DNA of 64,000 nucleotides from Xestospongia bergquistia (Eukaryota > Porifera > Demospongiae > Haplosclerida > Petrosiidae), in contig OZ014412.1 of the NCBI GenBank assembly GCA_963965975.1, positions 3,722,501 through 3,786,500 on the forward strand, written 5' to 3'. Under the pieces are notes generated by a model. It had not been told where the DNA came from and did no database searches. It saw nothing but the letters and a program-made list of their open reading frames with translations. Numbering within the stretch: position 1 is the first letter of the stretch; each line of letters starts with the position of its first letter. Shown here one piece after another: positions 34,983 through 48,719 of this stretch. The position numbers were made by a program, and so were the translations under genes.

Positions 34983-35161
34983 TGAAGTGGTCAGTGACAC
35001 ACATCTGGAGGTTATTGTTGATCATTATTTTACAGAACACCTGTGTCATATCAGTTCCTTTGAATTGGACCAGCCTTAAACCAGGTGTACAACCATTAGT
35101 TTTGGAGATATACCCTGCGCTATTGGCTTACAATTTGAATGCTCTTGTTAATCATGTATAA
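34983..35161 (+). pseudogene. Signal-peptide-like short frame, probable receptor remnant
   Basis: ATG at 34983 starts a frame with a hydrophobic N-terminus (MKWSVTHIWRLLLIIILQ) and then SVPLNWTSLKPG, ending in TAA. The sequence at 61065-61150 resembles the 3' part and lies just before a type C pseudogene. It could be an orphan first exon of a lost receptor. There is no other support. Confidence 0.3.
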
Positions 35162-35445
35162 TCAATCTATCTATGTTTTCCAATGTAAAAAACTGGCTTA
35201 GGCTGGCTATACAGTACTTAATCCAAAAATATTTATTATAATGCTAACTTTTGTTATACTTACATTATATATGGCAAAGACTTAAACTTGAGGACTTTTT
35301 ATTTGTATCAAAGAATCTAATATATTCATTAATGATACCAGTAATTAAAGCAGAAGTTATTATAATGTTAGTGACAACTACTGGGAAATAACAATTGGTA
35401 TATAATTATATAAAGAAGGAGATTTAATTTAAAGTTATCATTTAG

Positions 35446-35560
35446 CTGTCTCACTGTTTTTACTCACATAGCTAATTTATAATATACTTGTCATAGCTTG
35501 GGGTAATGCAATTGAACCAATTAGAATAGATATATTTAAACAACAACTGTATTAGTCAGA
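35446..35560 (+). pseudogene. Possible eroded reverse-transcriptase fragment
   Basis: A short frame reads YNILVIAWGNAIEPIRI, reminiscent of the segment before the thumb in LINE-type reverse transcriptases (YCNxxWGN...). Stops follow and no other part is readable. Confidence 0.25.
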
Positions 35561-35984
35561 CAGATAAAAGACAGAGATGAATAATATAATGAGTTAATCA
35601 CTCAATAGATGAGTTGACAAGAAACTTTAATAAAGAGAAGTAGGAACTTTGCCATGTTGTATTAATATTGTATAACTTTATAGTATACATGTCAAACAAT
35701 ACTAATGTACATTCATATTAAACAGATATTAAAATACTCACTCATTCACTGATTCAAAATCTATTATCTAAATCTATCATTGATCATTCATTATATGTAG
35801 ATATGTAGAAATGATCACTTTGGTAAGGACTGTGACACTTATTGTATTAAGAATTAACAGTCCAAGTAAATTTGTTTTGTTTTAGTTAATTATAATTAAA
35901 GGTAAAACACTTTTAGTTTAGTCTATATTTAAGTTAATAACTATAAATAATTGAAACTATTGTAACAAATAGTAATAATAATTA

Positions 35985-36090
35985 ACTAAAATTGTGAAAA
36001 CTAACTATAACTAACTGTAACTAACTGTAACAAAATATAATTAACTATAACTAACTATAACTAACTATAACAAAATATAATTAACTAAAC
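35985..36090. repeat. CTAACTATAA-type tandem repeat
   Basis: About ten copies of a 10-11 base unit (CTAACTATAA, CTAACTGTAA), with two longer interruptions (CAAAATATAATTAA). Confidence 0.7.
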
Positions 36091-39000
36091 GTCTGCTAGC
36101 TAATTGATATATTTGAAGTATAACCCATAATATAATTGATAGAAATGAATAACTAATCTTTCAATATACAATTAATAGAACCTTGTATTTTGCAACATCT
36201 GATAGCTAACTACATTTAGTTTTAATTTTAAAAAACTCTTCTAATTGTTATAACAGTACTATTGTAATTCGCTACTCAGCAACTATAGTGGTGTTGTATG
36301 TGTTCTATTACATTTAATATAGAAATGTTCACCATATTATTGATTCATGTCAATTTTAATAATATTATTGTGATAGCAAATTATGGAAAATGATCCAAGT
36401 ATATTATTAAAAATTTTTAATAAAAAGTCTTATAAGCTAGACTACAATAATATATGATATACTGGAATTTAGGAATAAACATATTAATATGTCACTATAT
36501 ATAATAACTATTATATTATATCTAATTTTATTACAAACAATCTTTCATTATGGTTACCTATTACAACTAGACTTTTCAGTGACATATTATCAATTATTAT
36601 TAACATATCTATTTTCCAAAACATGTACTGGTTGTATATGAACAATAATTGTTTGTTATGACATTACTAGTATCAAGAGATAAAGGATATAGCAAATTCC
36701 AGGAAAATCATCATCTTAATTTGATAATTAATAATAAGTAATATGTGTTTATAATAATTAATAATAATATTAACTAGTTATATTTAATGAACTAGTTGTT
36801 AACAAGGTACAACTTTAATATCACTTTGATATATCAGTTATTTGTTCACTATAGTATAGTGATAATGTCTTATATATAATGATCACTAGTAGATTTGGGA
36901 GTCCATTATATTATAATAATTGGTATCATTATATCTCCTTAAAACTAAATGTCAATCCAATATCTTATATATATTGGATAATGTACACTCAGATATAAGT
37001 TCAAAGGTCACATAAATACAGAAGATATATTGTTTATTTTAATGTATTTATTACATACTAAATCATTTTGAATCAAATACATGTGTCCCTCCATTTTTGT
37101 CCATTATAATTATAATAGATCATGTATATAATATTATAAACTATTGTTATGATTATAATAAGTGTTATTAGAAAATTAATGCAATTAATTTATTATTATT
37201 ATGTTTGTATTATATATTAAAATTTAATTTATAACGAATACATAATATAATTAACAAAGTGTTACTATAATATTGGACAGAAACAGTAGGCGTTAAAATT
37301 ATAATTATAAATAACACAAGTAGATTTAGTGGACAGGATATGCATGTCATAAATATAACTTAATATTATCCTACATATGATGATAACTATCATATCAATT
37401 AACATTACCAAACACCACTGGGAGGCAGTGTAATCTAATATTATTGAAGACATGCTAGATTTGAGTATAATTTAATATCACTAGTACTACTACATGAATG
37501 AAATAAAAACTATAAAAATTTTCTAGAATGTGACCTGTTTCATTTGCTGTGGATTACTACTAGAACTGAAGCCATGTAGGTATTTAGTGTTTAGTGACAT
37601 GTGTTATGATTATAAACTATTAATTGATGATGTTCTTAAGTGAGTATATAGTGTAATGATAATTTGGTAATATCCTTCTAGACTTAAGTTAAGAGATTGA
37701 TTATTTAACAGTTTAAAAGTATCAGTCAAAGTAAGTCAATTCAATCTACATTGTGATTATAATTTGAGAGAATTAGTCAATTATATGATTTGGTGTATGT
37801 ATTTGTTAACTAAACATTAGATCCAATAAGTTATAATAATAACAATATGAATACATTATAACTAGTGTTGTTTTAGTATAATGAAACATTTATATATATA
37901 ATTAGTTTTAATAGCTCATTTGAATTCCTTTTATTTTAGTTTTATTAAGTAAAATAGCATCTTCAACAAAGTCAAGCAAATAATATTGAAAACATTAGAT
38001 AATATTGTACAACATTTCCCAAAAGAGTTCTTCCCAGGATATGAGCCATATTTAAAGAACGAAAATGCTCCAGTTTATATATGATTGCAATACATGTAGT
38101 TACAGCTGGTTGTAGGTACAAATTAATTGTTATTATCTAGATAGGTTTAAAGTGTAGATTCCCATTAAACAATGTTATATCAACCAAATATGAAAGTGTT
38201 TCTTTTGGAACATAGTATCACATGATTTATATAGAGTTAGTTATGATATGCAGAATATCACAGAAAGAATGGAACTTCATAATATTAATACCAATGAGAA
38301 TGTGATTTTACCTTAACATAACAATATAGTTTAATGTATATTTTTATTTACATATTATGTATAATTATACAGTTTGAGTTCTTCTTAGTAAAGTATTACA
38401 ATTTGTTATGATGAGGACTCCTCAGTACACCATTTTTTACTAACTAATCATTCCTCTACATATGAGGTACTAGTTCATCTTTTCATATTATATGCATCAA
38501 ACGGCTCCCAATGATATATCAGATATATAATAATGGTTAGAGTGTCACCGTACATTTAGTGAGACAACTGCACTACAGCATAATTTAGTAACTATATTGT
38601 ATATACTTTACACATAATACAATTGAGTTACAAAAATTAATAATTATATGTTTTGACTTCAATAACCAATACAAGCAATATAACTACTGCATACATGTAG
38701 TTTAAAAGGCACATTGTCAGATTAAATTGCTACAATAATCAGATAATTATGATAAAATAAATTATTACTACATTTTACTTTGGACAAAACGAAGTGATTT
38801 TGTTCATAATGAATTTGGAAGTCTAAAGGATTTTTTAGAATAACAATCCATGACTTTGTTCAGAGACTCTAAAGAAAACAGAATTTCTATTAAAAATTGA
38901 GTTTCCAAGAAATAATATAAATTTATTATCCACAAAATTTAATTCTTTGATTTGAACACTATTATGTGATATTATCATGTATGCAAACAGTAATCTGTAA

Positions 39001-39309
39001 ACATTTAAAGTACATGGTATAAGTACATAGATTGCATGAGACTACTTGTCAAGTACTCTACAATATATACCAGGAAGCTGACATCCCCCCCCCCCCTTCC
39101 CCCATTTTGTTTTTTGTTTTATTTTAAATAGATGAGCTCTCTGGTATCACTTTACAAATCTGTCATTACCGCCTTACTTTAGAGAGGAAGGTCGGAACGC
39201 CAGACTAGACTGTTGTTTGGTATAGGAAGCTTCAATCTACTTATGAAAGTTAAATCTTGCTCTAAAGTCAGTTTATTGTGTATACCTTGGATTCCGCCCT
39301 AATAAAGAA
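36091..39309. repeat. Gene-free region; joins two duplicated blocks
   Basis: 36490-37640 resembles 19320-20100, and 37620-39309 resembles 8870-10271. 36230-36390 shares a stretch with 62100-62260, next to type C remnants. A C-rich tract (39085-39103, twelve C then TTCCCCC) has expanded relative to the other copy. The conserved upstream region of R6 is at 39150-39309. Confidence 0.55.
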
Positions 39310-41630
39310 ATGGTACTCTTAGTATTGTCTGCATTCTACATCATTGGTCTTCTTGTCAACGTCTTGGGTATGACAGTTACTATATACTAATATAATAATT
39401 ATGTTTGTCTATTAACCTGAGCCTACATATATTGTATACATCATGTACTAATTTGTTAAGAACATTATATCATGAAACATTTCTAATTTGTATAGCTGTT
39501 CAGTTCATATTTACTCCATCTCCTAACATTGAAGTCTATCAACTAGCATATTACCAATGTTCAGTGGATCATCCAAGTGTGGGTATTACTTGGAATGTTA
39601 ATAAAACAAGTTATGGTCATAATGAGATTATACAACTTGGTATTGTTACAAGTGGAGGGGCACAACAGTCTAATCTTACAATACATGGATATCCTCAATA
39701 TAACAATACTGAAGTGAAATGTATTGCTTCGGGATTTGTTGATGGCATTTTTTATGGCAACTTTGATAATGCTACTCTGAGAATACAAGGTAACACACTC
39801 TCTGATATATGTCATTATATCTCCTCTCATTAGATGAACTAGCTGCTGTCAACGACTTGATATGTTATGTACAAAGTCAGTATATAAACTGTTCCTGGTC
39901 CCCTCCCTTCTCTCTGGTATCAATACGTTGTTATATCATCAATGTTACTTATGGAGAACTAGTTACACAGAACACTACATCTTCTACAACATGGCAGTAT
40001 TGTCCTAGTCAATTTGGTACATATACAATTAGTGTATCTGGTAATTACTCAGCTGGAGAAGGAGAGATAAGTACTACATCTATTGTAGTACCAGAAGGTA
40101 AATGATGTAGATATTATATTTTGTCAACTACTTGATATTAATAGATACAATTTCTAACTATGATGTGACTCCTAAAAGATTATTAAATGGCACATATCTG
40201 ATTGACTATATTGTGGAGGTATGATAACTTTTCTTATATAAATATCATACACTTTTATATATATTTTATTTAGACTGTGTATTCACTACAGCCATCATTA
40301 GTATTTATCAATGTAACTAATAGTAATGGAACTACATTTATTTTTAATGGAAGTGTACATGATTTTGTTGGAAATAAGTTAATTGGAAATATAAGTATTG
40401 ACATGACTGGGAGAGAAAAATGGAGTATTGTTTTGACATTAAGATACAGCTGTAGATCTCTTAATTTACCAGTTAAACTATTTTGTAAGTTTGTTTAATC
40501 TTATTAATTGTATTAATATTTTTATTAGCTACATTTGATGTACAAAATGGTAGTTTAATAGAGGAGTCTGGAGAAGTTTGTTTTACTTGTTATTTTCTTG
40601 AGGGTAGTCAATCACAAGGATGTTATATTGAATATAACTCACTTATAACAGACTACTACAGTGGTAATATTACCATAGTGAGAACATCAATAGATACTAG
40701 TACTGCTAGTAAATGTGTGACAGGAATATATACCAGTAACTATAATGTGACATTTTATGATCTGGATTATAACAATGTACCATATACTACTGAGTATGCT
40801 GTAAAACTGACTAATCAATCAGTAACTGGACTGTCTCCTCCTCTTACTTCTACTATTATTACTAGTATTACTCTAACTACTACATCAAGTGTAGCAGTTA
40901 TTAATACATCCTCATTAATAACTAATGTTATATCATCATCTCCATCACCTACTACACTATGTACTGACTGTAATAATAGTAAGTTATTATTAATATTATA
41001 ACAATTGAGTTCATATTATTACTACTACAGTGAGGAGTGTTCAAAGAGATCTAATAATAGGTAATACTAGTATGATAACTTCTAGTTTAGTTAACTAAAT
41101 ATATCACTACATATTGTAGGTAGTATTACTGGTAGTCTAGTGGGTGTGTCAGTTCTAATACTGGTATGTACTGTGCTAGTACTTATAATGATATATAGGA
41201 TAAGAAGAACTAAGTCACTAAGACAAGGTACAGTTAACTACATTTTATATACACACTCTCTTATATAAGTCACTACTAGATACTGTACAACATCAAGTGA
41301 TAACTGGTATACCTCAATATGAGAATATTACTAATTACTATCATACTACTGAACTAGAGATGATCACATGTGCTGCATATGGTATGATATAATATTGAAC
41401 AATAACAGTGTGTGTGTGTTTATATATATAATATTGAGTAGTGGTATCACTTGAGTATAATATGTTATTATATTGTAGGTACTGTACCATCTCCTGTTAA
41501 TCCACTAACAGATACCATCCCTCATCAAGTTATACCTCAATATGAGAATGTTGATATGATCACTAATACACTACCTACTACTGAACTAGAGATGAACACA
41601 TGTGCTGCATATGGTGTGATAAAATATTAA
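39310..41630 (+). CDS. R6: type A Ig-FN3 single-pass receptor, two tail exons
   Basis: Exons 39310-39367, 39496-39789, 39834-40097, 40145-40218, 40274-40484, 40529-40978, 41031-41060, 41120-41227, 41280-41381, 41479-41630 give 580 codons plus stop. Signal peptide 1-19, the same as R3; Ig 20-117 (YYQCSV, GITW, EVKC); FN3 118-205 ([13 protein letters not shown]); beta-rich unit 206-300; Cys-rich module plus an extended Ser/Thr stalk 301-450; transmembrane exon 461-496; tails 497-530 (IPQYENI, CAAYG) and 531-580 (IPQYENV, CAAYGVIKY). Retention after the first tail exon would end at TAA 41390-41392. R6 is the duplicate of R3, but keeps the QYENIT segment that R3 has lost. Confidence 0.82.
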
Positions 41631-42942
41631 TAGTATATTGTACAGATGACATTATATAATTTGACATTATAATCATGATAAAGTTATAAATCAAATTGAC
41701 TATAAAATCAAAATATGAAGGTAACCATAGCAATGTATTGATGATAATGTTATTAAAGAAAATTTATGAACTTTATTTAGTAGAAGTCAGTGGACACGTA
41801 AATTAACTGGGTCACAGTATAATATATGGAGATAACCTTATAGTTGTCATAGAAACAGTTATGTACACTGGGAGAATTCTTTATGATTTAAATTAGAATT
41901 ATTTGATTTTAGTATTAGAATTGTCAGTTACCAGCTGTATTCAGTAGAAGTTATATTGAAATTACCAGCAAAAAGTAATTTACAGCTGATTTATAAAATA
42001 TGTTGTATTCAAATAATAACATATTGTAGATATTACATATAATACACACATTATATTATAGTAATTCTGCTGATATAATTATCGATGTCTCTATTAACAG
42101 ACTTCAATACTTTGAGTTAATTTGCTGTAAATAGTTCATATCTGTAATCATAACAAATTAGATTATTAATATTGACTGAAGACTAGCTGCTGTGTCTCTT
42201 ACCTGATAAAAGTTTCAAAAGATGAAAGCTATTCCCTGTGTTATGCAAGTCAATGTCAATATAGTGAGTGACCAAGACAAATATCTCTTCCACTATTTTA
42301 CTGATCAAACTATATTTATTCTTGTGAGTTTAGTAACAACAATATCTCTAGTATATTTGTCAGATTGAAGAGTGTGGACATATACAAATTATTATTAGTT
42401 ATGTTATTATTGCTATAAAATAATAACTCATTATAATCAAACTATTAATATTATAAACAGTCATCTCAAAACAACCTCATTACTTTTACTTACTTACTTC
42501 TTTGATTGTTACTAACAAAGTTCTACCTTTGTATCAACAAATGTTCAACATACAGTATTTTTGAATATTATGTTTTTAACTATTATTAATATTTCATTTA
42601 AAACAACACTTAATTTATCAATTATTTTACAAATATTTATAAAACATATCATATAATTTAGTAAGTAAAATATATATTTAAAAATATATTACTTTTGACT
42701 ACTATTTAAACCAGAGCCAAAAATAACAATTGATTAAAACTTATTATATAATTTATAAACAAAACAAACTAATAAAACATACATTCCATGAACTTACTAA
42801 CTATTATATTAACTTTAAATGTACTATACCATTACTAATGCCATCTGTAACTGTTATATAATGATAACAATTTCACAAGGAAATATAAAATATCATTTTA
42901 AGATCTTAAAATAATAAATATTTCATTGATATATTATTATAG

Positions 42943-43022
42943 GAACTAAACAGAGAGAGGTTATCACTGACATGATGACAATGAAGGAATGTGATACATA
43001 TGGTGTTATTATAAGACAATAA
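42943..43022 (+). pseudogene. Orphan diverged receptor tail exon
   Basis: After an acceptor (TTATTATAG), a phase-1 exon of 80 bases reads TKQREVITDMMTMKECDTYG and ends VIIRQ-stop. It aligns with the end of the common tail exon ([16 protein letters not shown]). It lies 1.3 kb past R6 and before R7 without other exons of its own. Either it is the last remnant of a deleted receptor or a distant alternative tail of R6. Confidence 0.5.
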
Positions 43023-43039
43023 CTAACTAACTACAGTGT

Positions 43040-43069
43040 GCTCTCTCTCTCTCTCTCTTTCTCTCTCTT
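43040..43069. repeat. (CT)n microsatellite
   Basis: A run of CT dinucleotides with one interruption, just after the orphan tail exon. Confidence 0.9.
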
Positions 43070-43291
43070 CCTGTATGTGTGTATGTCTAATATGTTAATA
43101 AAATGTCATTCAATTTGACAAAGACAAGTTAAACAAATTCATTTTAATTATAAACAACACCACTAATGTTTATGTTAAAATAAACAAAACAGATTTATTC
43201 AAATTATATAAGATATACTGATATATGTCATACAATGTATTATAAGTGTATTTGTATTGATGTAATAATGATGCAATGATAAACTCTCAGT

Positions 43292-45403
43292 ATGGATCTA
43301 GTGAAGACAACATGGCTACTACTGATACTGTTAGTATCTACTATATTAAAATGTACAGGTATGATTATATTAATAACTAATGTACTATTTTATTTAGTTT
43401 TATTATATAGCTGTTCAGTTCATATTTACTCCATCTCCTAACATTGGAGTCTATCAGCTAGCACATTACCAATGTTCAGTGGATCATCCTGGTGTGAGTA
43501 TTACTTGGTATGTTAATGGAACAGGTTCTACTAACAAGGAGATTATTCAACTTAATATCATCACAAGTGGAGCAGCATCTGCTGCTTCTAATCTTACTAT
43601 ACCCGGATATCCTCAATATAACAATACAATAGTGAGATGTGATGCATATGGATCAGTGATTGGTTATACCAACTTTAGTGAATCTATTCTGAAAATACAA
43701 GGTAACACACTTTCTGATATATGTCATTATATCTAATCTCATTAGGTAAACTAGCTGCTGTCAACAACTTGATATGTCATGTACAAAGTCAGTATATAAA
43801 CTGTTCCTGGTCTCCACCCTTCTCTCTAGTATCCATATCTGGTTATATCATCAATGTTACTTATGGAGGAGAACTAGTTAGACAGAATACTACATCTTCT
43901 ACAACATGGCAGTACTGTCCCAGTCAATTTGGTACATATACAATTAGTGTAGCTGGTAATAACTCAGCTGGAGAAGGAGAGATAAGTACTACATCACTAC
44001 ATGTACCAGGAGGTATTATCACTATGGTTACTAATGTATAATTTATTCCTTTGATTTTAGTTAATATAAGTAATTTAACAACTACCTTTATCAGATCAGT
44101 TAATAGTTGGATACTAAATATAACAATATATGATTTGGTAAGTTACATTATGATATCTCTAGATGCCTCATGTTTGTGATATTAGGAACTTCAACAATGT
44201 CCACATACAGTGGAGTCAGCTCAACTAAATGTTGTTATATACAATGAAGATAATTCTTCTATATTTCTGAATAATCCAATAACTCTAACTGATGAAGGAG
44301 TTATTGTTGTTACCATCTATATTGTAAATATAACTGAGAATAAAATATGGAAGACAAGAATGTCTTTATCATTACCAAGTGGAGCTGTTATTGATGTAAC
44401 AGAATCAACTGTACTAAGTAAGTACATTATAAATGGCTTACAAATATTTTCTCATTCATTAGGTACATATGATATTACTGAAGCTACCCTATATAATGAC
44501 TTAAGTAATATTGGTAGAATATGTTACAGCTGTCATTTTATAAGAGGAGCTATTGTTAAAGGTTGTCTTATTTCATTAATCTCCTCTACCTACAATACTA
44601 ACATATCATTGATGTGTTCTCCAGTATGTAGTAGTACAGTAATTGGATGTACATATGATCTACCTAGTGGTATATATAATATTTATGTATATGATATTGA
44701 AGAGGAGGGTAGATTATCAGATGACTGGGCAATATCATCTACTAATATCATTATTACTGGATTGGAACCAACTTACTCATTTCTTGAAGTGAGTAATTCT
44801 ATATCCACATGTCCTGTTTCCATGGTTACTATTACTATTGGAACATATGACTGTTTGACCAGTAAGTAATCATTAGTACATTTGTTATCATTATTATATC
44901 TCTATGTATGTTATATAGATGATACACAAGTTGACAATTGTTTGATTACAGCTGCTGGTATATTAGGAGGTAATAAATATGACAATAATATAAACGTTAG
45001 TGGTTATATTATTATAAGTTAGTAAATAATTGACTCACAAAATGAAAACTGTTGTCATATAATTATATTATTATGTATACTGTATAATGTATTATTGTAA
45101 TATCTAGGTAGTCTAGTGGGTGTGTCAGTTCTAATACTGGTATTTACTGTACTAGTACATATAGTGATATGTTGGATAAGAAGAACTAAGTCACTGAGAC
45201 AAGGTAATACTAACAGTGGAGACAGTTTGTAAATGATATTATCTATTATAGGTACTGTACCATCTCCTGTTAATCCACTAATGGATACTGTCCCTCATCA
45301 AGTTATATCTCAATATGAGAATGTTGATATGATCACTAATACACTACCTACTACTGAACTAGAGATGAATACATGTGCTGCATATGGTGTGATAAAATAT
45401 TAA
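43292..45403 (+). CDS. R7: type B Ig-FN3 single-pass receptor
   Basis: Exons 43292-43358, 43411-43701, 43746-44012, 44061-44137, 44186-44417, 44463-44861, 44919-44969, 45108-45203, 45252-45403 give 543 codons plus stop. Signal peptide 1-22 (MDLVKTTW); Ig 23-119; FN3 120-208; type B beta-rich unit 209-311; type B Cys-rich module 312-444 with CYSCHFIRG and MCSPVCSSTVIGC; stalk 445-461; transmembrane exon 462-493; single tail 494-543 with ISQYENV and CAAYGVIKY. It is the duplicate of R4. The Ig loop regions differ between the two more than the rest; for example the F-G loop reads DAYGSVIGYTN here. Confidence 0.82.
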
Positions 45404-45599
45404 AGAAACCTCTTCTTTAGTCTATTTTAATCAGAGAACTATTTTCATATTGTCAATGACAAAGGATTTGATAGTTAAATATAACCTTTTGACTTCATGT
45501 GTATAAAGTTATTTTCAATATAATATTTATTAATTATTAATTTATCATTATGTGTGTCTATAAAGATGTAGTTGTTATATGATATTGAGTCTGTACTCA

Positions 45600-46200
45600 A
45601 TCTATTATGAATACAACAGTGATGAGTTGTAAAGAAATCTTCTAATTGTTATAACAGTTCTAATGTTACTATTATCACTGACTCTAATGGATATAAGACT
45701 ATAATATCAGTAATTGATCTTCCTCCTAGAGAGAAGTTCAATACATTTGTATACTTACAATATAAGAGTAGACAGATATTTCAAACTACTCCAGTAGTTA
45801 CCAGTAAGTATATTATATGTGTTTTTATAAATTATAGTTTATTTAAAGGTACTCATGATCTACAAGGTATCATTGTTTGGAATATTTCAGATAATGTCCT
45901 ATGTCTTCAATTTAAACTTGTTCATGTCAGACAAATAACTGAACTACATCTAGATATAAGAAATTGAGATAAATATTATATTCTGATTGTCTCTGACTAC
46001 ATACGTCATTTAATTGATAATGACAATATCTATTGTAATAATCAACTTATATTTACTAAATGTTTTTGCTACTTAATATGCTTGGTACTAATAATATTCC
46101 TTATTAGGTATATATAATTATATTGAGAAAACAGCTAGAGTGTTGGTATTTGGACCAGATCTAGTTGTATTAGAACCTCATGAGAGAACTTCAATGTTCA
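45600..46200 (+). pseudogene. Second plus-strand type C fragment
   Basis: The duplicate of 15790-16510. The first exon (to about 45804) has a deletion near 45630 that breaks the SCNLKNSS stretch. The second exon (from about 45849, THDLQGIIVWN, LCLQFKL) ends at an in-frame TGA near 45966. The stem-forming insertion of the first copy is absent here. A short GPDLVVLEPHE block follows near 46157. Confidence 0.6.
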
Positions 46201-46439
46201 CAGTCTTAGTGGTAAGTTATATTAGTAGTTTATGATTAATCATCTGATGTTTACTGCAGCTTGGAATCCCAAAACAGAAAATCCCTTGAAGACTTTTTGC
46301 CTGTTCTTAGGACCAGACTTTATAACAGAGTATGTTATGGTAAGTATTCATGATATCAAGAAATAAGAATTGTTATTAGTAGCACCAATTAATTAACAAG
46401 ATGACATAATAATATTGGAAAAAATGAAATAATAACTCA

Positions 46440-46801
46440 AGTATATAACAGCTATACAATGATTAAAATATAACATATTATGATGAGGTATATCATAATG
46501 TAATATGGTAGTAGTATCCTCTATATAGAGATGAACTAGACATGTTTCACTTCCAATAATAAAGTTATATTGAAGACATAAACTGTTATCAGAGATATTG
46601 ACAGTAGAGAGATCTAATAGACCCTAAGTACCTATTGTATGTAGTTATAATAAGATGATAAATATAAATATTTAACATACTTGTCTTAAATATATCTGAT
46701 AAAAACACTTGACCACTGTTATATACTACATACAGTAGTGTAGTGTAGTTTTTATATGGATCATGTCTCATTGTAGCTATTACAGTAATATTGAAGTGCA
46801 A
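46440..46801 (-). pseudogene. Second minus-strand type C fragment
   Basis: The duplicate of 16800-17407, reading MRHDPYKNYTTLLYVVYNSG and VFLSDIFKT with a GTATGT donor, followed by the ISDNSLCLQYNF exon start. The start of the second exon has changed from THDLLD to a form with a stop (TAGGGT...), so it is not translatable. Confidence 0.55.
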
Positions 46802-48310
46802 TGTTTGAATGACTCAGTGTACATATATAGTACATGCATACAAGCCATTACTAATTGTATGAAATTGTATGAAAATGATGTATTCAAACATATCACAATG
46901 TTTCCTTCCAATAGACTCATTCTCTCCTTTGAAACTTACACAACATTCTATTGTTTTTGTATGTTCAGTATTGAGTTGGTGGGTTCAGGTTCCTGTAATA
47001 TCACTTCTAAGTTATCGCTATAAGTTGTGATGTATTCTCTCCTTACTTCATCTAATTAATATTATTGACTTATATGTTCTTAACATGATTTAACTTGTTT
47101 ACAAATATAACACTTCTAAGTTATTGCCAAAATGTGTGTCATCTTCATACAATTTCATACTTCATCTAATTAATATTATTGATTTATATGTTCTTAACAT
47201 GATTAAACTTGTTTACAAATATAACACTAATGACCATTTAAAATGACATCAATAGAATGTCAGTTTTACATAATAATAATCAATTACTTATAGTAATTCA
47301 AATTTTGCCTTCTTCTCTGTTTGGTATACTCCCTTTCACTAAATAGTGAATGATTTACTATTATGATTTCAAATTCAATCATTCATATATTTTGACAAGG
47401 TTATAAGATGAATATAATGAACTGATTCACTACTGTATTAAAGGATTATAGAAGAATATACATTAATATGACCATAAATCAATTTAGAACTTTCAAGGTC
47501 ACAAGGTCATTTCATATACAATATGTACAATATAATATTATATATACATTGATCATTGTGCTAGTTTCAGTTTCTTTTAATTTTATCATTGTTTATAATA
47601 TAAATATAACAAGTAGTTTTTTCTTCTGTAAACTATTGGTTCTAGTCATTGACCTTATAAGGATATTTCATATGCATTAATGTTGAGAGTGGGTACAGTA
47701 ATATGTGATTAATGGTGTTATTGTCATAATCTTTATTGTCTGTTCCAGTTAAGTAACTCTATTTCCTTTCAATGTTTTCTTCAATGATTCAAGAGCTTAG
47801 GTAAGTCTTTATTCCTTCTTTGTTGTCAGCCTCACCTATACTCTTATAAGTGCACCTGTATTATAACTAAATACATGTTTGCAGCTGTCATTATTTTATG
47901 TATGGATGCATATAAGGTTGCAAATTTAGTAAACTTCATATCATAACAGATATCTAATGCAATAGTGGATTATTTTAGTGTATAAAGGATATACATGGAA
48001 ATAAGTGAGATTATCATTACCTATACTGCTAGTATTACTGGTTAGCACTGTAACTAAATATAGTTACACATTTTTCTAATACAGATCAGTGGAAAGTAAA
48101 TAACAAGTCAATTGCTCTCTTGAGGTTACTATGGGTATATTTAAATTAATAGTTTATCTAGTATTCCATTGTGAGGGAATTTTGAGAAACACTAATAGTT
48201 ACACATTTTTCTATCAGTAGAAAGTGAATAACAAGTCACTAATTAATTAACAAGATCACATAATAATAATAATTGGAAAAAAATGAAACAATAACTCAAG
48301 TACATAACAG
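46802..48310. repeat. Gene-free region with the repeat found at position 1
   Basis: 47040-47230 contains a short direct duplication (CTTCATCTAATTAATATTAT, twice). 47760-48230 matches the first ~470 bases of the window. The open frame at 47468-47680 has no domain. Confidence 0.5.
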
Positions 48311-48690
48311 TTATACAATGATTAAATATAACATATTATGATAAGATATATCATAATGTAATATGGTAGTAGTATCCTCTATATAGAGATGAACTAGACA
48401 TGTTTCACTTCCAATAATAAAGTTATATTGAAGACATAAACTGTTATCAGAGATATTGACAATAGACAGATCTAGTAGATCATGTATACCTATTGTATGT
48501 AGTAATAATGAGATTATAAATATAAATATTTGACATACTTGTCTTACATTGAAGCACTTGACCACTGTTATATACTACATACAGTAGTGTAGTGTAGTAT
48601 TTATATAGATCAAGTCTCATTGTAACTATTAAGTATAATATTGGATAAAGTATAATTGAATGGCTCAGTGTACATATATGTACATGCATA
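48311..48690 (-). pseudogene. Third minus-strand type C fragment
   Basis: Same two exons as the other minus-strand fragments: MRLDLYKYYTTLLYVVYNSG, then HDLLDLSIVNISDNSLCLQY and HLYIEDTTTILHYDI, which stays in frame longer than the others before a one-base loss near 48330. There is a deletion in the first exon (the VFLSDIF segment is missing). Confidence 0.55.
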
Positions 48691-48719
48691 CAAGCTATTC
48701 CTAATTATATGAAGATGGT

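Larger units (their letters stand above)
41631..43258. other. R6-R7 spacer
   Basis: About 700 bases longer than the R3-R4 spacer. It holds an orphan tail exon (listed separately) and a (CT)n tract. The rest is AT-rich, partly similar to the R1-R2 and R3-R4 spacers. Confidence 0.55.
37620..46800. repeat. Segmental duplication unit I, copy 2
   Basis: See copy 1 at 8870-17480. The main length difference lies in the R6-R7 spacer. Confidence 0.8.

Noticed and set aside
35985..36090. Telomere-like repeat
   Set aside because: The unit CTAACTATAA differs from TTAGGG-type metazoan telomere units and is degenerate; simple tandem repeat is enough.
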